Assembly: GCA_021030905.1 (NCBI GenBank)
Contig: JAGFMI010000001.1
Coordinates: 2,771,230 to 2,835,229, forward strand
Origin: Pyrenula massariospora
Taxonomy: Eukaryota > Ascomycota > Eurotiomycetes > Pyrenulales > Pyrenulaceae
DNA length: 64,000 bases
Reading direction: 5' to 3'
Made by a program: the position numbers and the translations under genes. The notes below the pieces were generated by a model. It made no database searches. It was not told the origin of the DNA and was given only the letters and a program-made list of their open reading frames with translations. Shown here one piece after another: positions 46,582 to 58,354 of the stretch (its first letter is position 1; the number at the start of each line of letters is the position of its first letter).

Positions 46582-49295
46582 ATGTGTGGTATCTCAGCCA
46601 TAATTGTATGCCCCTACAGACCAATGTCCCGGGACACAAATGCGCCGAGAGACGGCAATACAGAAGAGAGAAGGAGAAGAAACACGCTGACTACCATGAC
46701 AGCTGGGCGATCCAGAGGCTATCACCGCCACCGTCGACCTACACGAGTCCCTCTATTATCTTCAGCATGTCAGTCACTTGATCGCGAAGCAACTCTCCAC
46801 TACAAAGCTACATTGTCCGTTGTCTTGGAAAATTGCTGACGCTAGCAATAGCGTGGACAAGATGCTGCGGGTATTGCTGTATGCCGAGGCGGAAGGATCT
46901 TCCAGTGCAAGGGCCTGGGTATGGCCAGCAAAGTGTTTGATGAGGGTAGACGCGCAACGCCGGCGACGATGCCTGGCTTTATGGGGTAAGCTCACCGCCA
47001 GCAACTTCATGACTACCCAGAGGAGAGGAATGGGGCTGACGTTGCGGCAGAATTTCCCACCTTCGGTATCCAACGTCGGGCACCTCATCTGCGTACGCCC
47101 GACTAAACTTGGACTCTACCTCGTAGTTCCCGTGAACAAGCACCTATTGACAGCTCGTTGGCTGCAGATCGGAAGCGCAGCCCTTTTTCGTCAATTCTCC
47201 GTACGGTCTGTCTATGAGCATCAACGGAAATATCGTCAATGCCCCGGAAATTGTCAGATTCTTGGATTATGAGGCTCGACGCCACGTGAACACCGACTCC
47301 GACTCGGAACTCATGTGGGGCTACCCGTCTGTTAGATTTCAGTTCCGTGTTCTAGCTAACCTATTACCGATTCCTCAGGCTTAATATTTTCGCCTATGCC
47401 CTTGGCGAAACTGGCAAACGACGAGCCAGTGTGGACGATGTCTTTACTGCGCTACGCGAGGTATACGCAAGGTGTCATGGTGCATTTGCCTGTACCGCAA
47501 TGATTGCCGGCTTTGGAATCTTGGGCTTTCGGTACGTCTTGACCCCCTTCCCCCTTTACTCCCTGCTTGAATCTCTTAACTAACATGTTGTATCAACTTT
47601 GCAGTGACGAAAATGGTATCCGGCCTCTTTGCCTCGGATCTCGACCATCAGAAACACTTGAAGGCGCTATGGACTATTTCCTAGCTTCAGAATCGATTGC
47701 CTTGACACAGCTTGGATTTCAGAACATCGTTGACATCTTACCGGGCCAGGCTGTCTTTGTGGAAAAAGGAGGGGTTCCCCAGTTCTCACAAGTTGTGAAG
47801 ATGAAGTCTTGTACACCTGATCTTTTTGAATTTATTTACTTTGCAAGGCCTGATACATGTATGGATGGAATTTCTGTCCATCGCAGCCGACAGAATATGG
47901 GACTGAAGTTGGCCAACAGGATGAGACAGGTTTTGGGAGAAGATGGGGTTCGGGATATTGATGTTGGTATGTCACTCAGACCATCCCCATTTCTCAGAGA
48001 TTTTCTAGCATCTCTTTTTATCTCTGCGAACCAATGTACATTTAGTTAGGGGCTACTAATATCTTGTTCGTAAGTCATTCCCATACCGGAGGTAAGCATT
48101 TTCTGTATACTACATCTCACGCAACAGGCCATTACTGATAAAGTTGTTGCAACTAGACAAGCAATACGGCCGCTGCTGAGTTAGCTAAGGAGCTACAAAA
48201 GCCATTCTCCAATGCGTTTGTGAAAAATAGATATATCTACCGCACATTCATTGTACGTCCCTGCCCTCACAGAATGCCAACGATGCACAATGCTAATTCT
48301 TTGGTTTATCCAGCTTCCCGGCGTGAAGGCACGACAAAAAAGCGTCCGTCGGAAGCTGTCACCTATTGCGTCTGAATTCAAAGACAAGGTTGTTTGCCTT
48401 GTTGACGATAGCATTGTACGGGGAAGAACTTCGCGCGAGATTGTACGTAACCCTCTCCGCCTCATTCATGACAGAAGCATGATGTTTCCATTGTGGACTC
48501 AACTTCAAGAAGGGGGGCGGACGTTAAACGCCGCGGAAATAGGCACGTGGCTTACTGGTTTGGCTATTCCAGGTTCAAATGGTTAAAGAATGCGAGGCAA
48601 AGCGTACCATCCTTGTTTCTTGCAGCCCAGAGATCACCCATCCACATATTGTAAGTATTATATCTCCCTCAAGAAATAGACATATACGCACTGGCTCTAT
48701 AGCTTGAAAAGTGGTTACTGATCTGGCTGGTCCAGCACGGCATTGACCTTGCTGAACCTGCTCGTAAGCATAGTCCCAGGCATATATATACTGAATACTA
48801 GAACAAACTGACGCAAAGCCCCTAAGAACTGCTCGCCTACGGCAGAACGCTGCAAGAAATGTCCAACATTATCCAATGTCACGCTTTGGTGTTCCAAACG
48901 CTTGAAGACTTGAAAGCAGCTTGTATAGAAGCGGCCGACGCAGAGAGCCAAGTGCGGGACTTTGAGGTTGGGGTTTTTTGCGGCCACTACAGGAGCCCTG
49001 TTACTACCGATTATCTCGAGCGTTCGAGTCGGCTGTATAGGAATACCGAGAGGAAGAGCACAGCTGTCACAGATAAAGAGGGAGATGCCGGCGCTTCTTT
49101 GGTAGCGAGTAGCGGTCCTGTGAACATATCAGTGCCGCCGGAGGCATTATATTGTGATGGTACTAAAGATTTTGAGGACCACGAGGACATCAAGTAAGCT
49201 TATATATCCTCTCACCACGGGTGGAACAAAATTGGTGTTGGAAGGTTGATTAACGATTTCGCAGTCTTCACAATAATCTTATGAGCAGGCATTAG
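46582..49295 (+). CDS. ADE4: Amidophosphoribosyltransferase (first step of purine synthesis), divergent and intron-rich
   Basis: Converts PRPP and glutamine to phosphoribosylamine, the committed step of purine synthesis. The ATG at 46582 gives MCGISAII; Cys2 is the N-terminal nucleophile after Met removal. About eleven introns are needed, and in each exon checked the frame is restored. The glutaminase half shows [32 protein letters not shown] and NTDSDSELM. The transferase half shows [52 protein letters not shown], the PRPP loop [15 protein letters not shown] and [11 protein letters not shown]. The last exon, reached through a donor at about 49,195, ends HNNLMSRH. Oddities: SHLRY where the family has GHLRY, INGN for HNGN, and RGRTS for RGTTS in the PRPP loop. 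It may be the housekeeping gene or a diverged second copy; a search of the whole genome would settle this. Confidence 0.88.
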
Positions 49296-49490
49296 GTCCC
49301 ACTCGGGGCCTTGATCTCTAAGAGGCCCTTAGGCCCTTTGCCGCCAGGCCGCTGCCAGGTTGTGGAGTGCCTGATGGTTTTCAGAATATGCGATTTGGCG
49401 TGTAAAAATATATGGATACAGCTGAGAAGAACCGAGCAAGATAGCTGCTCACGTGCATCTACTATCTCAAATTCTTTCAAAGGAGCTGTG

Positions 49491-51737
49491 TCAGTACCTC
49501 TCGTTCGGCTTGACGTCCTGATAGTCAAGATCCGTCTTTTGCGGGTCATTTGTAAACACGACTTCCAATGTACCGTGTTGGTTGACTCTGATATTCACTG
49601 GCTCCCTGAAGGTCGAGAAGGTGTTGACGCCAGCACTGGTATTGTGTAAGTGGCCGGGTGGGCGCGTGTTGAGAGCAAGCATGAATAGTTCGCCAACTGT
49701 GTCCCAGCTGCTACTGGATTTTCCTGTAGTGATGCTATAGATCAGGTACAGTGTGGCGATTGTGCAGTAAGCGATGAGTACCACCATAGATAGCGATGCT
49801 GTTGTGTCCCCAACGCTATAGCCATATGCATCTGTGATAGCTCGAACTCGCATGAGCGTCAAGTTCGTTGTATCAGCCCATGATGGCGGTGGCGTCGCCA
49901 AGATATCAAGTTCTAAATTCTTGAACAGCATTTCAGAAGAGTTAGGGAAGGAATTCTGTTCTGAGAAGGGTAGATCATCCAACGACTGGACAGGTGCCAC
50001 GGTGGGAGCCAAGCTAGCCAGCCAGTATGCAAATGCGAAGCTGTAAGTTGCATTAGAGAAGGCGGGTAGAGTTGCATCTCGGAGAGCCGATTCCCAGGAA
50101 GATATTTTTATATTTTCAAGGGCTTCAGGGTCAATAAAAATGCGGTCGGCAGTGTTTTGCCAAATCGCCTGATTTTCGAGGATCTTCTCTGGATCTACAG
50201 TTTGTACCCCAGTGCTGTGTGTAAAGTTGTAATTGGCTTTAGTCCACATTGCGTCAACGACACAAGCTCGAATATCCCATGCATCGGTAGTTTGTTCCCC
50301 TTCATCAGTCTCAGTGAATGCCGCAACCACAAGTAATCCTGAATGCTGGTTTGAAGAGACGGGAGCCGCCTTTGCAAAAATGCTGAAATTCTGCCCATCC
50401 ACAATATGATCTAAAACTTCTGCGTATGTTGCGACATGAGTAAGTTCAGATTCGAATCCAGGAAAAGACAAGCTTCCATGGTCGGATTGCTGGCCTGGTA
50501 CGAAAGTGTCGTCCCGACAACCGACTCGGACGAGAGGCTGGTAGAACGAAGCCACCAAAGTCTGGCTTTCAGAATCCCTGATTCCGCTGTCCAATGCTCC
50601 AGTCACCATGCCAAGTGGAAAAGATACTGTAGCCCCGACTTGTGCAGCTCTAAGATATGCTGTTCGATGACCCCAGTCATCTGCCACATCGAAGCTCGTC
50701 CTTGACATCGTTGATGACTCGTAATCTGAATTAAATCGGGAGAAGACATCGTTTATAGAGGATGAAGTGCTACAAGTCAATGGGTCGAGTCGGATACTTT
50801 GAGGGTGATCATCGCTTACCTGTTACTGTAGAGATCGGACAGCCTTACGTGATGAGACAGTAGGACAGTTTTATTGCGAAAGACCACAGTGTATTCCCCA
50901 CTCGTCCTAGACAATGGTCTAGGTATCATGAGAACAGCATTAGATGGTCCTACAAGCGTTGCAAGAATGATCACGCCAACAGTGAGAAGGATCAACGCTA
51001 CTCTGCGTCGGAAATGCAGATGACTTGCGGTAATGGAGCCCCAGAAATCCAAAGACCAAATATACGAGAGATTGGTTGTTTGTAATGGCCCAAATAAGCT
51101 TCCCAATGGCAAGAGATCTGTTTCTAGGAGCTGTTGTCGTATTAGACCAAGATACACATCGGCCAAGGAGGTTTGATATAATATTTCGAGAAATTTGGCT
51201 GCGAACTGTATGGCGGTACTGGACGCGATAGAGTACCTCGAAACCACAGTTGGTGCTGCATTGAGCACCACCAAAGTCAGTGCAGCCCCAAGTGGAACCA
51301 GGTGAATAATGGCATGTACTGCAGCAATCTTTCGATTTTGGTACAAAGCCACCTTGGGCTCTTCTTTCGAGTCTTTTCCAGGTGATATCTGCTTTAAAGC
51401 GAGTAGCCAAAGGGTGCGTGAAAGTATCCATAGATATCTGATATTCATGCCGAGGCGGCTCTTGTTGCGCAAGGAACGGGATATTTGCCGGGCCTTCCTA
51501 CGGTCAGCTCATGTGATATCGAACACTGAGTAGAAGGGTCTAGGTACGAGACTCGTTGTGCAGAGTAGCCGCAGAGTACGTCGCAACCAAAAGTGTGGAA
51601 AGCAACAAGAGATGAAGAAGGGTTTGGATGGTGAAAAGGAGCCATCTCTGAAATTTCGATGCAAGCTTCTCAATTTTGACACGATGATACGAGGCAGTGC
51701 AAAAGACCGCGTTCGGGGAACCCGAGTGCATCTCCAT
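49491..51737 (-). CDS. Large multi-pass membrane protein of unknown function
   Basis: Three exons give about 715 residues. The ATG at 51737 starts MEMHSGSPNAVFCTASYHR and is followed by the helix WLLFTIQTLLHLLLLSTLLVA. A splice from GCGAC to an acceptor at about 51,497 gives VATKARQISRSLRNKSR, then further helices near AAVHAIIHLVPLGAALTLVVLNA and VALILLTVGVIILATLVG. A long extracellular domain of about 380 residues, rich in N-glycosylation sites (NFT, NAT, NSS, NLT), follows. It ends with a last helix (LSMVVLIAYCTIATLYLIYSI) and a cytosolic tail (SSSWDTVGELFMLALNTRPPG). This layout is common in unannotated filamentous-fungal membrane proteins. No catalytic motif or named domain was recognised. 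Confidence 0.8.
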
Positions 51738-51895
51738 TAAAGGGAAACGGATGATGCCCGAACAGTCACGTGACCATCAAACACAATACTTAGTTGCTCA
51801 CAGCCGAGAACGACAGGCCGAGAATGACAGGGACAGCCTGACAAGGCAGACTCTGAACCCAATTCTCCGTTTTCCTATGATAGCCCCGAATCTAC

Positions 51896-53597
51896 CTATC
51901 TGCCTTTGCAATTCTCCCATAGGGGCTTTACAACGCCCTCGAAGATGCTGACAGTCAGTTTCATGTCCATCAAATCAATGTCCACGGCATCAAACCTGCA
52001 ATTCACGCATCTGATAGAGGCGTCATAAATCGACGTCAGCATGTTGTCCTTCGTCTCGGAGATCCACTTCCGTGCGACGCTTTGCCGACCATCATATGTG
52101 TCTTCAAGCCTTAGGCCGGCATTATTGGCGAATGTCTCAATAGCTTCATTATGCCAGAGCTCAAGTATGAGAATTCCAAGATCGAGGAGCTGCGTTTCTG
52201 CTTGCTGTGAACATGCGGCTACAGACACGACCCGGGTATCGAAATGGCAAGCAACGAATGGGTTTTGGAAATCGACGTTTCCATTCACGTCTTTCCCAAA
52301 CAAAAGAGCCTCTTTGCGCAGACTCCGAAACCAAGGAGTCCCATGAAGCTGAAGCGCTGAAGAAGCCATCAGGACGGCAAGTTTGACTCTTTGCTTGAGC
52401 TGCTGCTGTAGTGTTCGCTTGTACGTTGGAATTTGCAGCAAGTCGTAAAGATTTATCATCTTACTGACGTGAACGTGATTTTGTCGACAATTCGGATTTC
52501 CTGGCGCAGTATGTTCATAGCAAAGCTTTTCGTTTTCGATTAAGTAAAGCCTCAGAAGTTCTTTGGTACCGACACTCCGCGTCATGACTTGGCACATATT
52601 ATCGACTGGCGGCCGTTGAACAACTGTCGCAGGTTGAGATGCCCTTGTAAAAGAAACCGCTGGCTTCTTCTTCCAGCCATGTCCGGTATCTAAATCGTCT
52701 AAGTTCGCAACCTCGACCGTACATGTACAGTAAGAAGGCTTGATGCAGCTTTGAAGGGTGATACTAAACTCGAGGTTGCTCTGTCTGTACATCGCAATTG
52801 GCTTCTTGCTTGCATCGAAAGAGTCAATTCGGTTATCGAGATATAGCCGCGCCCCATGTGAACTACGGCAAGAACCAAGCCAGCTCTTTGCCAGAGCTTG
52901 GTATAGCTTCCATGCTCGAATCTGTACCTTATGAAGCAGGGTCACTGCTGCTTTCGCGCTTGAGGAACTTGATTGAACAACCACTTGCTGTTCTTGTTGA
53001 GTCTTTTCACGTAGACGCTCGAGAAGCCTAGAATACTCGTCGATCTGTTGAATTTCCTTTTCAAGGTGATCTTTGTGCATGCTGAACCGAACGCGTTTCC
53101 AGAAATCGTTTCCGGGGTGGGGAATGTCCTGGTTTGCGTTGACCATTCCGGCAAGTGACCCATTTGTGATCTGTCTCCGCTCAGTGTGTCAACTCATAGT
53201 AGCGCTTTGTACATACCCATGAGCCTTCTTGGAATCCTTTCACAGACTTTCCGACTTCAAACAGCGTTTTCTCACATTGTCGCAAGATATCCAAATAATC
53301 TGAGCAGCTTTCACCCAAGAAATCGCCCATGGCATCTTGAACATCTTGCCGTTTTAGGAAATCCTCAAGACAATCAGTGCTAGCATGCTGTTCGAGACCG
53401 ATATTACGTAGGACAATTTGAATATCTCCATATATCAATCTGTGCTGCCATCTAAGTGCTCGAATCATGCGGTCAATATGTAAAGACTTCCTCTTGAACG
53501 CATCGCGCCTTTTCCCCAACTTCTGGTAGCCCTCTAAAGCAGAAATGAGAATAGGCACAGCCCCTAAAACAATGCCGGCAACCTCAAGACCGCTCAT
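51896..53597 (-). CDS. DUF7580-type protein (helical N-terminus)
   Basis: Two exons joined at about 53,146-53,207 (splice giving FQEGSW to ITNGSLAGMV) encode about 550 residues. The ATG at 53597 starts MSGLEVAGIVLGAVPILISALEGY, the hydrophobic helical opening found in a large group of fungal proteins usually annotated as DUF7580 or prion-inhibition-like. An upstream in-frame TTG was not used. The middle holds helical and coiled segments (LEKEIQQIDEYSRLLERLREK). The C-terminal half is kinase-like in layout but lacks obvious catalytic residues (ETQLLDLGILILELWHNEAIE). N-terminal domains of this kind are often linked to fungal self/non-self signalling; a role here is inference. It is transcribed away from the multi-domain zinc-finger gene across an 809-base gap. 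Confidence 0.78.
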
Positions 53598-54406
53598 TTG
53601 GCTTATCAAGTCGTGGCTTGGAGGCTTAATACTTTAGTTCTGAGGAAAGTCTCTCACCAGTACCCGGCTAGCTGATTTTAGCGGGACCGCAGCCTGGGAG
53701 CCACCCCACTTTGGATCAGCGGAGAAGATGTTTTAAATAACCAAAGCTCAGCAATTTTTCCGATGCATACGTGATCAAAGTCTTTGCGGACGGCAGATTT
53801 GCCTCTAGAGAGGAAGTTCTCTTTCATCCTCAGCCTTGTAGAATCTTGATATGTGGGGGCCAAATAGGCACTGCGGGGTTAATTCAAAAAAGCAATGAGA
53901 TTGGACCTATGAGAGACGGATGCGACGGAAATGCCAGAAAGCCGCGAGAATGGAAGCACTTCAGCCTTATCTCACCACTCAAAAACCTCTTTCAAAAATA
54001 TAGAAGTTCTACCTAGAGAATACCCAACTTTTCAAAAGCAAAACTAGCTAGCAATAAGAACGTGATTTACAGTCGAAGCACTCCGCAGCCTCTCAAACTC
54101 AATGTCGGCATCTTGTTAGTCTCAGTGTCGAGCCTAGCAGCACCTTCACCATTTGACCATCCTACCTACTTTGCCTTGTCACGGAAAACTGAGTGCCTCG
54201 CGGAGGGCTCTTTCTTGACGTCTTGCAGTTGGGAATTTGGACGAGGGCGTGCTTTCCCGGTTGACGAATACAGCACAAGTCTTAACACCATCGTCCAAGA
54301 AGAACACTCCATTGTTGCCCCGCCATACACCAAACCATTGATGAGGGCACTGCGGGCCTCTGAACATCTTATTAGGGGACCTTAAGCCCATTTGGATACT
54401 AGAAAT
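53598..54406. promoter_or_regulatory. Divergent promoter region
   Basis: This 809-base gap separates the starts of the DUF7580-type gene (minus) and the multi-domain zinc-finger gene (plus), so it should carry both promoters. A plus-strand frame at 54,062-54,385 has no motif and was not called. Confidence 0.5.
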
Positions 54407-57400
54407 ATGCCCTCCAAGACTCTTGCCTCTATTGGATTTGATATTGATCAGCTTTTCCGAAAAATTGAGGTCAAAACGTCAGCAAATCCTCAGTATTATG
54501 TGCTTTATGAGCAGCAACAGAGATTTGACCTCTGGGCTACTAACATTGGCCTCCATCAGCATGGGCATGCTTCACTTGATTACCGTTTTAGGGATGCACA
54601 TGACATATATCAATACTGTCAAAACTTGCTCGAGGACCTGGAAAGAACTTTGAAAATAGGTACGTGTAAGCTCATAGGTACCTTATGAGTCATTGGCACA
54701 AGCGTGACTGAAGCTGCTCCATTTCAGCTCTGCAAATCTTCAAACCTCTACCATTACTACCTCTCACGTCACGAGTCATAGATTAACTTAAAAGTAGTTC
54801 AATCTGAACTTCTCGATGGGGACGATAACACACATGATGCCTCGGAACTAGATGTTATCGGTGCAAGTAACGAATCCTCAGACGACGGGAGCTCATTAGA
54901 TGGTTACGATGATGAAACAACTGTCGAGGCTGCTTCTTCCAGTATTATAGACTGTATCGATCGACTCCTTCGACTTTCGATGAAGGTTCGTAATCCGAAT
55001 ACCAGAATAGGCCTATCAAAAGGTTACTCCTTCACTCGAGTTGATGAGGATACCGGCGTAGATCTCTTTGATCGCTTCATGGACCTCAAGATTGATGACG
55101 AACATGTCAAGCATATCTTGCAGACCTACATGTCCTACCAAACAGCGGCAAATATACCCAACTCGTACCTAATTGCACGTTTGGGAAAGGCAAACAACTT
55201 GCGTCGCCGTCAATTCGCCTACTGGAGTCAACATAAGTTGAACCTTGTTCGACGAATGGAAAAAGAGAAGTTCGTTCGCCAGCGCCTTAATGACTCACTA
55301 CCCCAAATACATCAACCTCCTTCAATCTCTGAACGATCCAAACCCACTACAGCGACCCAGCTGGACCACACTAAGGTCAATTTAGACGATGACGCGCAAT
55401 CGGCTGTATCGACTATGAGTATGATTATTCCTGAAACGACGGGCGCGCTAGGCGATATCCTTGATTTTCCAGATCCGCCTGAGAAATACAGATTGCAGGA
55501 AGGGTTGAGAGAGTTTGAATGCCCATATTGCTTCACAATCTGTCCTCGGAAACTCTTGAATCGTCGGGAATGGAAAGCTCACTTACTAAAAGATGTTCGC
55601 CCCTACGTGTGCACCTATGAACACTGTCATTGTGGTCCTCAGCTTTACGACAGCTTTAGCGACTGGGTCAATCATGAGTTTTCCCAACATGGCAGGAAAC
55701 CAATATCGGGTTCCGTCGCCGTTACAGATTTACAAAAAGATCGAAAATGTCCATTCTGCCTTGAGAACTTCGCGAGCTGGGAGACCGCAGCACGCCATAT
55801 TGCTACCCATCTGATCCGGATAGCTTTGTTTACTCTACCTCGGTCTACCGGAGTGGAGCTGGAACGGGACGATCACAGCAACATTTCGAACGAGAAGATC
55901 AATCAAAGCGATAACTCTGGATCGGAACAATCATGGCCGGCCGCTCCAGATTCACTCTCGTTCGACAGCCAGCCGTCGACGCCTGAGCCTGAAGATATCG
56001 ACGTATTTGATTTCGGCACTGATCAAGAGAACAAAGGGGTTGCAGCGACATGGAAGAGTATTTTCGTGTTGCCAATGCCAGCCTCAGGCCGTGATCCGTT
56101 CCTTGATCCGATCCTTCGGGATATTTGCGGCAAATTTGGGCCAGTCACTAACGTAAATATATTTGGGACCCGGGCTCAAATAGCTTTCGAGCGGAGTCAA
56201 GATGCTAACAACGCTCGTAGTGCTCTTGATGGTAAAGAGATCTTCCCTGGATTAGGACCAGCAAACGTCCAATCTTATCAGCCAAACAAGGGAGAGGGAA
56301 GGTCAAGTAAGCAGGAATATCTGGCTCGGCCAAGTGAAGTCTTGAAGGGAGAAAAAGATCTTGAACAAGCCGGATCAGAAATTGACGAGCGGCATACTAT
56401 GCTACGACATCCAACCGGTCTGAGTGATGTACTCGAGGAAGACGAGGAGCTTCAAGAAGCCCAAATGCTATCTGACGCATCCAATACTGATGATGAAGAT
56501 GTTAAGAGCTCAATGGTTATACCCCCTGATCAACAAGACTACATACCAAAGGAACAATGGGCAAAAACCGAGAGATCCTTAGAAGAACATACTCAATCAA
56601 GCACTAATATTCCATCCAAATCTACCGTCTCCAGCGCTTCCCAGCCGCAAGATCTTTCTCAAGAAAGCAAAATCATTGATAAGAGCGGAGACAATAATAC
56701 TCAATGTGATACCTCCGATATCCGAGACGAGCATTCTGCCATTATTGAGGTATTTGAGAACATGCGCGTGACAGTCGACGACCCTTGTTACAAAGTTCTT
56801 CCGATGATATTCGAGAAAACCAACAGCGAAGCTGACTGGCGGCAATACGCGCTTCTAATATCCCACGAAAATGGTGTGCAAGCAACTCATTTACATGACA
56901 AGCCCCTAGCCATGTTCAATGAGTTGGAAGAAAAAGGCGAGAAGCCAGTGTTTAAGCTCGAAAGGCTAAGAACCTCAGATGCAGACTGGGGCTCAAGTGA
57001 GCTCCCGCACTGGAGGGTCCATGAGCTAAATAAACTCCAAAAAGCCTCTTCTAGTGCAGATATTTCTGCTCCGACAAATTCGATCTCGCCATTGTGGGAA
57101 TGCCCGATAGTGGATTGTGGTGAAAAGTTCCTCCGTGAAGTTGATTTTCAAGAGCACGAGAAGGCCCATGACAGTACTTTCAAATGTCCTTGGCTGGATT
57201 GCCAAGACGATCTTATATTTGAAAGTTGGATGGCCCTGCATGAGCATATATTTCTTGCTCATAACCCTTCTGAGGCAGAAGAGGCAGAGAAGGCGATGAA
57301 CGCCAAAGATTGGCCAAATTTGAGAGCAATGTCTGAACATCAGGCCATAAGAGACACTATAGAGAGGCTAGTACTGAGAGATATCGGGTCCCCGGATGTC

Positions 57401-58354
57401 CCCCTACAGGAAGAAGTTTACGATATCGTGGTAGATGATGTGAAAACAATACGCAATAAGGGCTCACATAAGAAAATAGACATCGAAGGCATCATAAACC
57501 AGACTATCGAAGTTGTAAAGGGCGCAAGGGAAGAGAACGAGGCTAGAAATAACGAGGAGAGCAAAGACGAGGCGCATGCACCTTATGAGAAAGTCCAAGG
57601 GGACTCCGTAGCCCCCCTAAGAGCCATAAGATTTCACATCCGATCTGGCTGCATAACTTGCAAGGTGAATCTGACCTCCTACCTGTTGGCAATGTTTTCT
57701 CTACAAAGACACTACACTATACTTACTTCCTCTACAGGCTCGCCGTATTAAGTGTGACGAGAGTAAGCCGGGTAATATTCCCATGCAAAGATTCTCGATT
57801 CTTACTAAAATGCTCTTAGTTTGTCGCCGCTGTAGCTTGACTGGACGCAAATGTGATGGATACGAATTCCTCAATATACCTAGACCGAGAAGCAAAAGTC
57901 CAAGTGCGCGAAGTTCACCTAGCCCCAGACCTGAGGAAGATCAGAAACTGTGGCCGGATGAGCTGGATCAGGGGAAGAGTCGGGAGCGGGACTTGGAAGA
58001 TTATCCCCAGTCCAAGGTTGTGCAGGAGAATAAGGATGAGCCGAGGAGGAGAGAGGATATGGATCGGTTGAATATTGTTACAGAAGACCTTACGCGCGAG
58101 TTGTCCCCTCAAGACCGCTGGGCACAGATTCGTAAAAATGCCGCAGAACGTGCAGCAAGGCAGAGTGAAGAGCAAAGTCGTGCCGCTACGGAGAGCATTG
58201 ATGATGGTGAGACGAGCGGCGAAGAAAGTGAGTCTAAATCGGAGCTCGAGCTTCATATTAAGGTTAACATAGTCTAGCAATCGAGTCTCGGGTCGCCAGA
58301 ATCAAAGCACGTGTAGCAGAGCTCACCGGGAACATGGAGAATGCGCGTCGCTAA
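54407..58354 (+). CDS. Multi-domain protein: C2H2 fingers, RRM-like, RA-like, C2H2 pair, Zn(II)2Cys6
   Basis: Five exons give about 1,210 residues. The N-terminus (ATG 54407) with RFDLWATNIGLHQHGHASLDY is typical of fungal C2H2 proteins often mislabelled 'oxidoreductase acuF'. In order: Cys/His fingers from about residue 325 (FECPYCFTICPRK, CTYEHCHC, RKCPFCLENFASWETAARH); an RRM-like segment from about 503 (SIFVLPMP, FGPVTNVNIFG, AQIAFERSQDANNARSALDG); an RA-like segment resembling the Ste50 type from about 736 (DPCYKVLPMIF, ADWRQYALLI, KPLAMFNELEEKGEKPVF); two C2H2 fingers from about 852; and a Zn2Cys6 cluster from about 1,035 (GCITCK, spliced ARRIKCDESKP, spliced VCRRCSLTGRKCDGYE). A short last exon gives IESRVARIKARVAEL. 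Domain calls for RRM and RA rest on pattern alone. It is probably a nuclear regulator, but this is inference. Confidence 0.82.

Noticed and set aside
46930-47190. Frameshift in the amidophosphoribosyltransferase
   Set aside because: The apparent break disappears when introns are placed before AATTTCC and between TCTGC and ATCGG, giving [19 protein letters not shown].
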